From positions 1 to 64,000 of the forward strand of contig JAJEFB010000014.1 of NCBI GenBank assembly GCA_022820665.1: a stretch of DNA of 64,000 bases, given 5' to 3'. How positions within the stretch are numbered: the first letter of the stretch is position 1; every line of letters begins with the position of its first letter. The notes under the pieces were generated by a model, which was not told the DNA's origin, did not search any database, and saw only the letters and a program-made list of their open reading frames with translations. Positions 26,109-34,809 of the stretch are shown here, piece by piece. The position numbers and the translations under genes were made by a program. The stretch comes from Anaerolineae bacterium. GTDB lineage: Bacteria > Chloroflexota > Anaerolineae > Aggregatilineales > Phototrophicaceae.

Positions 26109-27628
26109 ACGACTTCGGCAGACTATCCGGTCTGCTGCTCTTCATCGTAATGCTTGCAATGCCAGCCTTTGCGCAGGACAGGACGCTGTCGCTGGGCAAC
26201 TCGGTCGAGGACAGGCTCGCCCCTGAGGAAACGCATCGCTATAATTTAATCGCCCTGGAATTGACGCTTGTCTCATTTCGTGTGGAAGCGCTGTCAGAAA
26301 CGCTGGATCCTCAGCTAGCTATCTACGACAGCTCCGGCGAACTGGTGATCGCGAACGACGACTACGCCTACCCGGACTCCCTGGATGCGATTATCCAGGC
26401 TTTTGTCTTTCCCAAATCAGATCAGTATACCGTGGCTGTGAGCGGATTCGATGGCACGAGCGGCGCCTATCAATTGCATCTGCTGCCCGGATATGACGTT
26501 CAAATTCATGCCAAAGAGAAGCTGCTGCTGGAGGACTGGGAGGTGGTCAACCGCCTGGCCAATGTCAGGCAGGCGGGCAGCAATCGCCTCGCTATAGAAA
26601 CCGACGGCATGGCAACAACAGCTGTGATGCTGGGCACGGGTTTTGCGCAGGAACGAGACTTTTACTTTGAAGTTCAGTTTGACAATGTATCGTCGGCGAA
26701 CGACTGGCAGGTAGGCTTGGCTTTTCGCTACGCGCGGCCCGATTCGCATTCGCGCGTCCTCTTTAACAAACGAGGCTTCTGGCGCATGGAGCGGGTCGAC
26801 GAGGGCGACATTGTCATTGTCCGCAATTGGGGAACGCATCCAGCCATCGTTCCCGGCGAGAGCAAGTTTCGTCTGGGTATATTGGCCAGCGGAGAGCATT
26901 TCGACATCGTATACAACGGTCAAATCGTTGGCATGGTCGGCGATAACATGTCCGAGGCATTTGGCGGCGTTGGCGTCGCCATGCGCACCGCCGACGTTGT
27001 TGGCAGCCGCCTTTCTTTTGCCATTAGCCATGCGATTATGACGATTCCGACGCGTGAGGATGAAGCGGTGATCGTTCCCGATCAACTCCTGACGAGGCCC
27101 TACCATGTCATGGACAATGTCCTTGCGCGACAGCAGTTGATCCCCGTTGATGGCGAAATCAAAATGCTTCTGCCGCAAAGCAGCGTTCGGCGTCGCCTGG
27201 CGGGCGTCACTCCATATCTGCTCGGTTCTGGTTTGCGCTTCGGGGAATTTGCCATCGGCGCGCAACTCTCTTTCGAAATGAGCAGCGAAGCCAATGGCGG
27301 CTGCGGCATTTTATTCCACTATCAAGATGAGGAGCGCTATCAGCTTGCCTATGCGACGGCGGAGGGTGACTATGGCGTATCGCAGCGCCAGGGCGAGGTC
27401 TTTGCGCCGGGCATCTATGTCAACAAGCCGACGCGCAAGCGGGACAAACATGACATGCTCTTGATTGTCTATGACGGGGCAATCCACTACTACGTAGACG
27501 ATGAGCGTATTGGTCAACTAGCGTACGAAACGTCGCCGGGAAGCGTCGGTATCGCGGTTGTCAACTATGCGAGCGTCGAGACCAATTGCGATTTTGAAGA
27601 TTTTTGGGTGCTCAGTCTGGACGAATGA
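26105..27628 (+). CDS. Secreted PPC-domain protein with two LamG-like domains
   Basis: 507 residues. A clear signal peptide (about 1-24, cleaved after AFAQ) is followed by a bacterial pre-peptidase C-terminal (PPC)-like beta domain (about 28-130; RYNLIAL, DPQLAIYDSSGELVIANDDY, YTVAVSGF). Two jelly-roll modules of concanavalin/LamG or DUF1080 type cover about 150-310 and 325-505, each with FEVQF or LSFEM strands and a late YVDDERIG or VYNGQIVG strand. No catalytic residues are apparent, so carbohydrate binding at the cell surface is the likely role. It overlaps the upstream gene by four bases and converges on the secreted GH-A-like gene across a hairpin. Confidence 0.75.
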   Translation: MNDFGRLSGLLLFIVMLAMPAFAQDRTLSLGNSVEDRLAPEETHRYNLIALELTLVSFRVEALSETLDPQLAIYDSSGELVIANDDYAYPDSLDAIIQAFVFPKSDQYTVAVSGFDGTSGAYQLHLLPGYDVQIHAKEKLLLEDWEVVNRLANVRQAGSNRLAIETDGMATTAVMLGTGFAQERDFYFEVQFDNVSSANDWQVGLAFRYARPDSHSRVLFNKRGFWRMERVDEGDIVIVRNWGTHPAIVPGESKFRLGILASGEHFDIVYNGQIVGMVGDNMSEAFGGVGVAMRTADVVGSRLSFAISHAIMTIPTREDEAVIVPDQLLTRPYHVMDNVLARQQLIPVDGEIKMLLPQSSVRRRLAGVTPYLLGSGLRFGEFAIGAQLSFEMSSEANGGCGILFHYQDEERYQLAYATAEGDYGVSQRQGEVFAPGIYVNKPTRKRDKHDMLLIVYDGAIHYYVDDERIGQLAYETSPGSVGIAVVNYASVETNCDFEDFWVLSLDE

Positions 27629-27662
27629 GCGCAAGAGCCTGTTTCCCTGGATTATTAGCAAA

Positions 27663-27686
27663 GAGCCCCACCATATGGTGAGGCTC
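27663..27686. terminator. Convergent hairpin terminator
   Basis: A symmetric stem, GAGCC-C-CACC-ATAT-GGTG-A-GGCTC, lies between two genes that end facing each other. Short T runs follow on each side (TTTCTTT on plus, TTTG on minus), so it probably serves both strands, though the T tracts are weak. Confidence 0.5.
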
Positions 27687-27716
27687 GCCGCATTTCTTTG
27701 ATGCAACTGCTGTGAC

Positions 27717-29147
27717 CTAAGCGCTCTCGCGCATAGCCGCGCCGAGCGTAGCGCAACCCGGGCAACTGCCGTCGGGGCGTATAAGCGCGTAACCGCCCAT
27801 AGGGTCTGAATCCCAGCGCGTAAAGTTGACGTTCCAAACGATCATCAGCGATACGCGGCCGGATTCGCGCGAGAGGCGGGCGGCATCGGCGATCCATTCC
27901 GCTTGCTGCGCCACCGTCACATTGCTCGCCCAGATGAAGCTGCCCGGGATCGGCGCTCCCATGCCTTCGCCGCTCAGATAGCCCAGTTCCGTCCAACAGA
28001 TCTTCGAGTTCGGGAAGAACTGCGCGCCGCGATTCAGCATAGAGCCGAAGTACCGCGTCGGGTAGTTGTCGCGGGGGTCTCCACTGCTGTTGCGCGGGCT
28101 AAGGATGCCTTCGTTGTAGTGCAAGCCCAGGCAATCCATGTATTGCGCGGCGCCAGCTTGCGCCATTTGCCGCATGAAATTATCGTCGTTGACAACGGCG
28201 CCGGGGAAAGCGCCTTCCGCCCCGGTTGGCGCCGGCGCTCCGCTGATTACGACCGTGGCTGGATTGGCGGCTTTGATCGCGCTATATGCCGCTTTCAGCA
28301 TTTCCGTGTACTTCGCGCCATGGATTTGACCAAAGGGCCATTCGCGATCCAGATTAGGCTCGTTCCATATTTCGATCGCGTCCGCGCCATTCCTGGCTAA
28401 TTCCGCCACGAAGGCAGCCAGTTGCGCTACATAACCGTTGAAATTGCTTGCCAGCGCGTCTTTGTTGCCGACGACGCCCAGCAGCAATTTGAAGTTGTTC
28501 GCCTTGGCGCCCTGGATGAATTCAATACCCTTGGCAACGCCGGCTTCGACCGGGAGCTGCGATTTGACCCAGGTCATGCCCGCCGAGCGCATCAATTCCG
28601 CCGCGCGGCCGTCCAATCCGGCAACGTGCCCGCCCAAGGCGAATCCGGCGGGTCCCTCGGTGGGAACGGCAGCCACCTGCTGCTCGGGCTCGCTTGCCGC
28701 CTCCGGTACGGTGCTGGCGTAGGCTGGCGGCACGTGCGCTTCATCGCAAAGGACGGAGTCGTTGAAATCGTAACTTACGCGGGCTTGGTACTCTTTGCCG
28801 GACATGTCCAGGATGGAGAAAGTCCAGCCGAACAATATATCATGGCGCTTTTGCCCGATTGGAACATCAGCTACACAATTGTCGATGCCGAAGGAGCCGT
28901 AAAGCTGAAAACTGCCAGCTGAACTCCAGTCATCTTCGTAGTATCGCCATCTGACCATGGCGAGGCGCGATCCAAGTTCCTCTTCTATCAGATCGCGCGC
29001 GATCTGCAGCGAAGTCTGCACGTAATCACCGGCTACTTCGTTGTCGTCTTGGGATAGCGCCGTCATTGTCAACATCGTCAACAGCGCCAATGCCAGCCAT
29101 GTTCTTGCAGCGGTTCGGAGCAAAATGTCGAGTCGTTTTTCTTGCAT
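27717..29147 (-). CDS. Secreted clan GH-A glycoside hydrolase-like protein
   Basis: 476 residues. A signal peptide (about 10-32, ending TALSQ) is followed by a novel N-terminal domain of about 110 residues with two Cys and a Pro/Ala-rich linker (about 140-165). Then comes a TIM-barrel domain with the acid/base motif IEIWNEPNLD and the nucleophile-type motif ICWTELGY, the pattern of GH39/GH5-like clan GH-A enzymes. Asp/His-rich loops such as CLGLHYNEG are consistent with a sugar cleft. The exact GH family and substrate are not decidable by eye. AGAGG precedes the ATG by five bases. It converges on the PPC-domain gene. Confidence 0.78.
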   Translation of the reverse strand: MQEKRLDILLRTAARTWLALALLTMLTMTALSQDDNEVAGDYVQTSLQIARDLIEEELGSRLAMVRWRYYEDDWSSAGSFQLYGSFGIDNCVADVPIGQKRHDILFGWTFSILDMSGKEYQARVSYDFNDSVLCDEAHVPPAYASTVPEAASEPEQQVAAVPTEGPAGFALGGHVAGLDGRAAELMRSAGMTWVKSQLPVEAGVAKGIEFIQGAKANNFKLLLGVVGNKDALASNFNGYVAQLAAFVAELARNGADAIEIWNEPNLDREWPFGQIHGAKYTEMLKAAYSAIKAANPATVVISGAPAPTGAEGAFPGAVVNDDNFMRQMAQAGAAQYMDCLGLHYNEGILSPRNSSGDPRDNYPTRYFGSMLNRGAQFFPNSKICWTELGYLSGEGMGAPIPGSFIWASNVTVAQQAEWIADAARLSRESGRVSLMIVWNVNFTRWDSDPMGGYALIRPDGSCPGCATLGAAMRESA

Positions 29148-29357
29148 CAGAGCCTCTTCTTGCCTGGTTTTCTTAGTTCAAGTTTATACAAGCTTAGCGA
29201 AATGTGATGATTTTGCTATGGTTCATTTGGGATCGTCGCCTAATCGCAGGCTGCAGCGTCAGACAATTTCTTGGACGGGATAGGGTAGGTTTGCGGAGCG
29301 CTTTATCCACGCCTTGCTCAGCAAAGCCAACTTCTGCTTCGTTCGTTTCCGGCACTC

Positions 29358-30935
29358 TCACTCGCGTGGAATAGTGAAATAGAAGGTGGATCCGCTTCCC
29401 ACCTGGCTTTTCACGGAAATTTCGCCCCCGTGCGCTGCGACGATGGCTTTGACCAGGTACAAGCCCAGTCCTGTGCCATGCGCCCGGCGCGTGAGCCTGT
29501 CGTCGATGCGATAGAAGCGGTCAAATATCTTATCGATTTGATTTTGAGCGATTCCAGCGCCTTCGTCCCTTACGAATATGGTCACGCTGCTGTCAGTGAA
29601 GCGCCCGCCAACAGTGATGGTTGTCTCGGATGGCGAATACTTGATGGCGTTGGTTAACAAATTGTCGAAGACTTGCCGCAGACGAGCCTCATCGCCTTGT
29701 ATGACCGGGAAGTTTGGCGGAAAGCTGAAATTGAAGCTGTGATTGCTTTGAACCTCGAGCCGTTCGACAGATCTGGCAGCCAACTGCTGAAGATCGGTAT
29801 CGGTAACGTTGAGACGCAGCTCCCGCGAGGCTTGAATTTTGCTTGCGGTCAACAGGTCTTCGACGAGATCGGTCAAGCGATCCGCTTCGTCTTCTATGAT
29901 CGCCATGTTGTCGCGTATGACGCTGCTGTCCCACTCGACGTCCTCGCGTCTCAAGGTGCTGGCGTAACCTTTTATGATTGCGATCGGCGTGCGCAATTCA
30001 TGGTGGATTGTCGAAATGAAGACCGATTGCATTTCTTGCGCTTTACGGAAATTAGTGATATCGCGAACATTGGCGATGATGCTTTCCAGGCGTCCGTCTT
30101 CTTTCAAGAGCGGCGCATAGGTAATGCCCAAGCTTGTCGTGATGCCATCAGGCCGCATCAGATCCCCTTCCACATACAATGTCCCCGCGCTGCCGCCGTC
30201 TCTGGTTCGCTTGGGCCAACCTGAATCAAGCGCGTTTTCTAGATCGGGGTTATCCAGCCTGTCCCAAACGATCACTTCATTCTTTGCCAAACCGATGACA
30301 TCCTCAGTCTTCCAGCCGGTCATGCGCTCGAAGGCGATATTCGCCTGCTGGAACGTCAAGTCAGGGTTCAGTATGAATACCCCGTCTCCGCTATTGTCGA
30401 CGATCGCTTCCAGCCGCTGCCGCTCTTGGTTGATATGGCCGTACAGTTGCGCGTTGTTAACGGCGATGGCGGCTTGGTCGGCGAAGCTCTGCAGCGTGTT
30501 CAAATCTTCGGGCGTGATGGCGGTCTGGTAGGATCGAAACACGATTAGCAGTCCCAGGGGCTTCTGCGCGAAGACCAGGGGCATGGCGATGGATTGCCCA
30601 AGTTGGCTGTCGATCGCGTTCGCCATTTCGCGCAGCTTTGTATTAAGAAACTCTCGGCTGAATCCCTCGCCTTCCGCGGGATTCATCAATTCTTGCAGCT
30701 TGCGGTTGAGCTCCGGCACCACTTCGGGACCGATACCGGAATAAGCGCGCACGAGGTACTTGCCGTCCTGCTCGTCGCCCAGCGCGACTATTCCCACCCG
30801 TCCGGCCAACATCGCGACCGAAGCGCGCAATACCCGGCGAAGCACTTCGCCGAGATCAAGCTGCGCGGTTATGGCGCGTGAAATTTCCAGCAAGAAGTCA
30901 CGCTGCCGGGTTCGCAAATCAGGACGCGTCAACAT
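29358..30935 (-). CDS. Soluble GAF-PAS sensor histidine kinase
   Basis: A cytoplasmic sensor kinase of 525 residues with no transmembrane segment. The order is GAF domain (about 12-165), PAS domain (about 172-290; DNSGDGVFILNPDLTFQQAN), HisKA with the phospho-acceptor in IHHELRTPI (about 300-365) and HATPase_c (about 410-524) with N box NLLTNAIKYSP, G1 DEGAGIAQ, F box FDRFYR and G2 GTGLGLYL. All catalytic motifs are intact. No response regulator is adjacent, so it is an orphan in this window. The regulator at 15638 lacks a normal Asp and so is an unlikely classical partner. The -10 TAAAAT ends six bases before the ATG, implying a leaderless mRNA. Confidence 0.95.
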   Translation of the reverse strand: MLTRPDLRTRQRDFLLEISRAITAQLDLGEVLRRVLRASVAMLAGRVGIVALGDEQDGKYLVRAYSGIGPEVVPELNRKLQELMNPAEGEGFSREFLNTKLREMANAIDSQLGQSIAMPLVFAQKPLGLLIVFRSYQTAITPEDLNTLQSFADQAAIAVNNAQLYGHINQERQRLEAIVDNSGDGVFILNPDLTFQQANIAFERMTGWKTEDVIGLAKNEVIVWDRLDNPDLENALDSGWPKRTRDGGSAGTLYVEGDLMRPDGITTSLGITYAPLLKEDGRLESIIANVRDITNFRKAQEMQSVFISTIHHELRTPIAIIKGYASTLRREDVEWDSSVIRDNMAIIEDEADRLTDLVEDLLTASKIQASRELRLNVTDTDLQQLAARSVERLEVQSNHSFNFSFPPNFPVIQGDEARLRQVFDNLLTNAIKYSPSETTITVGGRFTDSSVTIFVRDEGAGIAQNQIDKIFDRFYRIDDRLTRRAHGTGLGLYLVKAIVAAHGGEISVKSQVGSGSTFYFTIPRE

Positions 30936-30941
30936 GATTCG

Positions 30942-30947
30942 ATTTTA
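30942..30947 (-). promoter_or_regulatory. Extended -10 with probable leaderless start (histidine kinase)
   Basis: On the minus strand the sequence is TGCTAAAAT, an extended -10 whose last base is six bases from the ATG at 30935. Normal spacing would start transcription at the start codon. No Shine-Dalgarno is present. Confidence 0.5.
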
Positions 30948-31002
30948 GCACGTCCCCGAAATGACGACATTTGCTCTCGTCCATAGCTGCATTGCGCAGA
31001 CA

Positions 31003-31983
31003 CTAGAAGAGTCTGTCAAGTTCGCTGATATCAAGATGTCCGCCGTCGGTGGCGACCAGCGCCGCCGCGCCCACCAAGGCGACGTCATCGCCGAGGGCTG
31101 CGGGCGCAATCTTGAGATCTTTGAGGTAGGAGTCGTCGAGTACATGCTGACCAATGACATCGACCATGGGTTTGAATAGAAGATCTCCGGCTTTGCTTAC
31201 GCCGCCGCCGAGCACGACCATTTCAGGATTAAACAGGTGCAATATGCTGACGATGCCCAGCCCGATGATCCGTCCGGCATAGGCGAAGATTTCCGCCGCC
31301 AGTTGGTCCCCCGCCAGCGCAGCCATTGCGACTGCCTTGGCGTCAAGTGAACCCTCGCCTTCCGCGAGCAATTCGCTCAATGACGACGGTCTGCCGGCGC
31401 GCAAGGCGTCAAGGGCGCGTCGCGCAATTGCGGGTCCAGCGGCCTCAAGCTCGACTGATGACACTTTGTCCCCCTCGACGATGATCGGGATATGACCAAA
31501 CTCCGCGGCCAAGCCCTCGCGCCCCAGCAGCAGCCGGCCGTCGCAAATCATACCGGCGCCAATCCCGGTGCTGACAGTGATATAAACGACGTGGCGATGA
31601 CCTTGCGCGGCGCCCTTGGATGCCTCTGCCAAGGCTGCGACATTGGCGTCGTTGCCGATGAAAACCGGCAGGCCGAACTCGGACCGGATAATGTCGGCCA
31701 GAGGCACGTCCTGCCAGCCGGGCAAGTTCGGAGGGGCGATAATAACGCCGGTCATGGGATTCAATGGTCCTGGAGATGAGAAACCGATGCCGGCGACATC
31801 GCTATGGCTTGGAGGAAGGACTTTCTCAATGTATTCCTTAAGCCGCTGGATGACGGGTTTCGGTCCCTCTTCGGCGGAGGTCAAGGTGCGCTCGCGCTGC
31901 AGCATATTCAGCTTGTGGTCGAAGCGCGCGGTGCGAATCTGTGTGCCGCCCAGATCGACGGCGATGATTCCTTTGCCCATCAA
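31003..31983 (-). CDS. ROK-family sugar kinase lacking the Cys zinc motif
   Basis: A glucokinase-like ROK protein of 326 residues that would phosphorylate a hexose or N-acetylhexosamine. VDLGGTQIRTA (ATP phosphate-1) is near residue 5-15. FIGNDANVAALAE, VSTGIGAGMI and AEFGHIPI mark the sugar site, and GGGVSKAGDLL is near 270. In most ROK proteins the GH block is followed by a CxCGxxGCxE zinc cluster. Here that stretch reads IVEGDKVSSVELEAAG with no cysteine, so the zinc site is absent. AAGGA lies about nine bases before the ATG. It is divergent from mutS and lies 67 bases upstream of the histidine kinase in the same direction. Confidence 0.88.
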   Translation of the reverse strand: MMGKGIIAVDLGGTQIRTARFDHKLNMLQRERTLTSAEEGPKPVIQRLKEYIEKVLPPSHSDVAGIGFSSPGPLNPMTGVIIAPPNLPGWQDVPLADIIRSEFGLPVFIGNDANVAALAEASKGAAQGHRHVVYITVSTGIGAGMICDGRLLLGREGLAAEFGHIPIIVEGDKVSSVELEAAGPAIARRALDALRAGRPSSLSELLAEGEGSLDAKAVAMAALAGDQLAAEIFAYAGRIIGLGIVSILHLFNPEMVVLGGGVSKAGDLLFKPMVDVIGQHVLDDSYLKDLKIAPAALGDDVALVGAAALVATDGGHLDISELDRLF

Positions 31984-32121
31984 GAATAATCCTTACGCTT
32001 TTGAACGCTTGCCAGCCGAAAAAACCGCATCTTGTCTAAACATCGTCCATAAGACGTATGCGGCTCGAGGCTGGTTGTTATCAAGCTGACTTGCGAGATT
32101 ATGTCCGCCCGGCTACCTGAC

Positions 32122-32150
32122 TTGTAGCCCATTGCCGACCTTGCTAGAAT
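32122..32150 (+). promoter_or_regulatory. mutS promoter TTGTAG-17-TAGAAT
   Basis: -35 TTGTAG (32122-32127) and -10 TAGAAT (32145-32150) with a 17-base spacer and a TGn extension. The predicted start is about 32157, giving a leader of about 50 bases before mutS. Confidence 0.6.
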
Positions 32151-32205
32151 AGCATGGTTTCCCGCCAGAATTAAGTTCGACAGCCACAACGATTGACGAG
32201 TTGTC

Positions 32206-34809
32206 ATGGCACGTATCACCCCGATGCGCCGACAGTATTTGGAAATCAAGAGCCAGTATCCGGACTGCATCTTGATGTTTCGCATGGGGGACTTTTACGA
32301 AATGTTCGACGAAGATGCGGAAGTGGCGGCTCGTGAGCTGGATATTACGCTGACTGCGCGCGCTCACAGCAAGGGCGGCGCCAAAATACCTATGGCGGGC
32401 GTACCGTATCACGCCGTTGACGGTTATATCGCGAAGCTGATTGACAAGGGTTATCACGTCGCCGTCTGCGACCAAATCACCGAGCCGAGCGGCCGCGGGA
32501 TCGTCGAGCGCGAGGTGACCCGGGTCATGACCCCGGGCACTGTGGTCGAGCCGGCGCTCTTGGACGATTCCAAAGCCAATTATCTGATGGCGATATTGCC
32601 AGTTGGCGACGCGGAAAGCGGGCAATGGAACCAGGCTGGCATCGCTTTTGCGGATGTATCCACGGGAGAATTTTGCGCCACGCAATTGGAAGGCGAAGCC
32701 GTCGGCCTTGCTGTGTTTGAAGAGTTGGCGCGGATCGATCCACGAGAGGTATTAATGCCGGAAAGTTGGCAGAAGCGCGGTGTGACGTTGCCGGAAGGCA
32801 TCCACCTGAGCACAGCGCAAGACTGGACATTCGAGTACGACGGCGCGCAACAATTGTTGTGCGAGCACTTTCGCGTGCGTACGCTGGACGGATTCGGACT
32901 AAAAGGTCAAAGGGTTGCGGTTTCGGCAGCCGGAGGCGTCTTGCAGTATCTGCGAACAACGCAGAAGAGCTCGGTGGAACAACTCTCAACCATTCGCGCA
33001 TATTCGACGTCTTCCTTCATGGTATTGGATCAATTCACCCGTCACAACCTGGAACTGACGGCGTCCATTCGCGGGCGCAAAACGAAAGGCAGCTTGCTTG
33101 ACATTCTGGATCGAACAGTGACGGCGATGGGCGCCCGACTGTTGCGCTCCTGGCTGAATCAACCCTTGCTGGACATCAATCGTCTGAATGCGCGCCTAGA
33201 CGCAGTAGAAGCCTTGTTCAGCAGCGACTTGCTCCGCGACGAACTAGCTCAGGAATTGAAACAGGTCGCCGATATTGAAAGGCTGACAAATCGGATCGCT
33301 ATCGGCAAAGCCGGACCTCGGGACTTGCTGGCGTTGAAAAAGACGCTGAGCGCGGTTCCACGGCTATCCGAACTCATCCTGGAAACAGCCGCGCTTGCCG
33401 CCATCACCGAGCGCCTGGATCCCTGCGAAGCCGTCTACGAAATAATCTCTTCCGCTATAGTGGAGGACCCGCCAGCTACTGTCAACGCGGTTGGAGTCAT
33501 TCGCGCAGGCTATTCGGAGCAGTTGGACCAGATTCTGGATTCAAGCCGTCACGCGCGAGAATGGATCGCCAATCTGGAGCCGCAGGAGCGGCGCAGAACC
33601 GGTATCGCCAGCATCAAAGTTGGATTCAACAAGGTCTTCGGTTATTACATCGAGGTCACAAAAACTCACAGTGACAAGGTGCCGGATGATTATGTGCGTA
33701 AACAGACCTTGGTTAATGCTGAGCGCTACATCACGCCGGAATTGAAGGAATACGAAACGAAAGTTCTAAACGCCGAAGAGGAAATCCTCGCCATTGAGCG
33801 CCAGCTCTTCGAGGAGCTATGCGCGCAAGTCGGCCGTCAGCGGGAGCGCTTGCACAAGACTGCGCGCGCCATCGCGCATTTGGACGCTTTTTTGTCCTTG
33901 GCGGAACTGGCCGTCCGGGAAGGTTATGTCCGCCCGGGGCTAAGCGAGGACAATATCCTGCATATTGAAGCCGGCCGCCACCCGGTCGTCGAAAAGCTCT
34001 TGGAGACGTCCAGTCGCTATGTGCCTAATGACAGCGGCTTCGATTTGGCGTCACGCATACATATCATCACCGGACCGAATATGTCCGGCAAATCGACCTA
34101 TATTCGACAAGTGGCAATTATTGCGCTGATGGCTCAAGTCGGGAGCTTTGTGCCGGCTGATTCAGCGCAGATTGGACTGGTGGACCGGATATTCGCTCGG
34201 ATCGGCGCCCAGGACGAGATTCACGCCGGGCAAAGCACCTTTATGGTGGAAATGGTAGAGACGGCGCGCCTGCTTTCCGGTAGCAGCAAACGCAGCCTGC
34301 TCATTCTGGATGAGATCGGACGCGGCACATCGACCTACGATGGTTTGGCGATTGCGCGCTCGGTGATCGAATATATCCACAATAACCCGCGTCTCAACTG
34401 CCGCACGCTTTTCGCAACGCATTATCACGAGTTGACCGAGCTGCCGAATATCTTGCCGCGCAGCGCCAACTTCAACGTCGCCGTGGCCGAGCAAGGGGAC
34501 GAGATCGTATTCTTGCACAAAGTTTTGCCAGGCGGCGCCGACCAGAGCTATGGCGTTCACGTGGCGCAATTGGCTGGCATACCGCGTTCCGTGGTGGATC
34601 GCGCGCGTCAACTTCTGGTGCAACTGGAAGAGGGCAGTGGAGACTTTGCTTTGAAGAGGCCACGAGACTCTCATCAGCAACTGAGCTTTTTCGATGCGCC
34701 CGAGAACCCGGCGCTAGGCGCGCTGCGCTCGCTGGAGATCGATAGCCTTAGCCCCTTGGAAGCGCTCACCAAATTGTATGAATTACAGAACATGGCCGCC
34801 GGGGATTAG
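32206..34809 (+). CDS. mutS: DNA mismatch repair protein MutS
   Basis: Recognises mismatches and short loops and starts repair with MutL. It has 867 residues, the normal size. The N-terminal mismatch-binding domain has FRMGDFYEMFDEDA (Phe-x-Glu wedge) near residue 25-38. The lever and clamp region contains GFNKVFGYYIEVTK. The ATPase domain has GPNMSGKSTYIRQ (about 625), LLILDEIGRGTSTYDG and the ATHYHEL switch. A helix-turn-helix region precedes the C-terminus. The sulfotransferase gene starts on the base right after its stop, an unusual partner for mutS. mutL is not in the window. Confidence 0.98.
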   Translation: MARITPMRRQYLEIKSQYPDCILMFRMGDFYEMFDEDAEVAARELDITLTARAHSKGGAKIPMAGVPYHAVDGYIAKLIDKGYHVAVCDQITEPSGRGIVEREVTRVMTPGTVVEPALLDDSKANYLMAILPVGDAESGQWNQAGIAFADVSTGEFCATQLEGEAVGLAVFEELARIDPREVLMPESWQKRGVTLPEGIHLSTAQDWTFEYDGAQQLLCEHFRVRTLDGFGLKGQRVAVSAAGGVLQYLRTTQKSSVEQLSTIRAYSTSSFMVLDQFTRHNLELTASIRGRKTKGSLLDILDRTVTAMGARLLRSWLNQPLLDINRLNARLDAVEALFSSDLLRDELAQELKQVADIERLTNRIAIGKAGPRDLLALKKTLSAVPRLSELILETAALAAITERLDPCEAVYEIISSAIVEDPPATVNAVGVIRAGYSEQLDQILDSSRHAREWIANLEPQERRRTGIASIKVGFNKVFGYYIEVTKTHSDKVPDDYVRKQTLVNAERYITPELKEYETKVLNAEEEILAIERQLFEELCAQVGRQRERLHKTARAIAHLDAFLSLAELAVREGYVRPGLSEDNILHIEAGRHPVVEKLLETSSRYVPNDSGFDLASRIHIITGPNMSGKSTYIRQVAIIALMAQVGSFVPADSAQIGLVDRIFARIGAQDEIHAGQSTFMVEMVETARLLSGSSKRSLLILDEIGRGTSTYDGLAIARSVIEYIHNNPRLNCRTLFATHYHELTELPNILPRSANFNVAVAEQGDEIVFLHKVLPGGADQSYGVHVAQLAGIPRSVVDRARQLLVQLEEGSGDFALKRPRDSHQQLSFFDAPENPALGALRSLEIDSLSPLEALTKLYELQNMAAGD

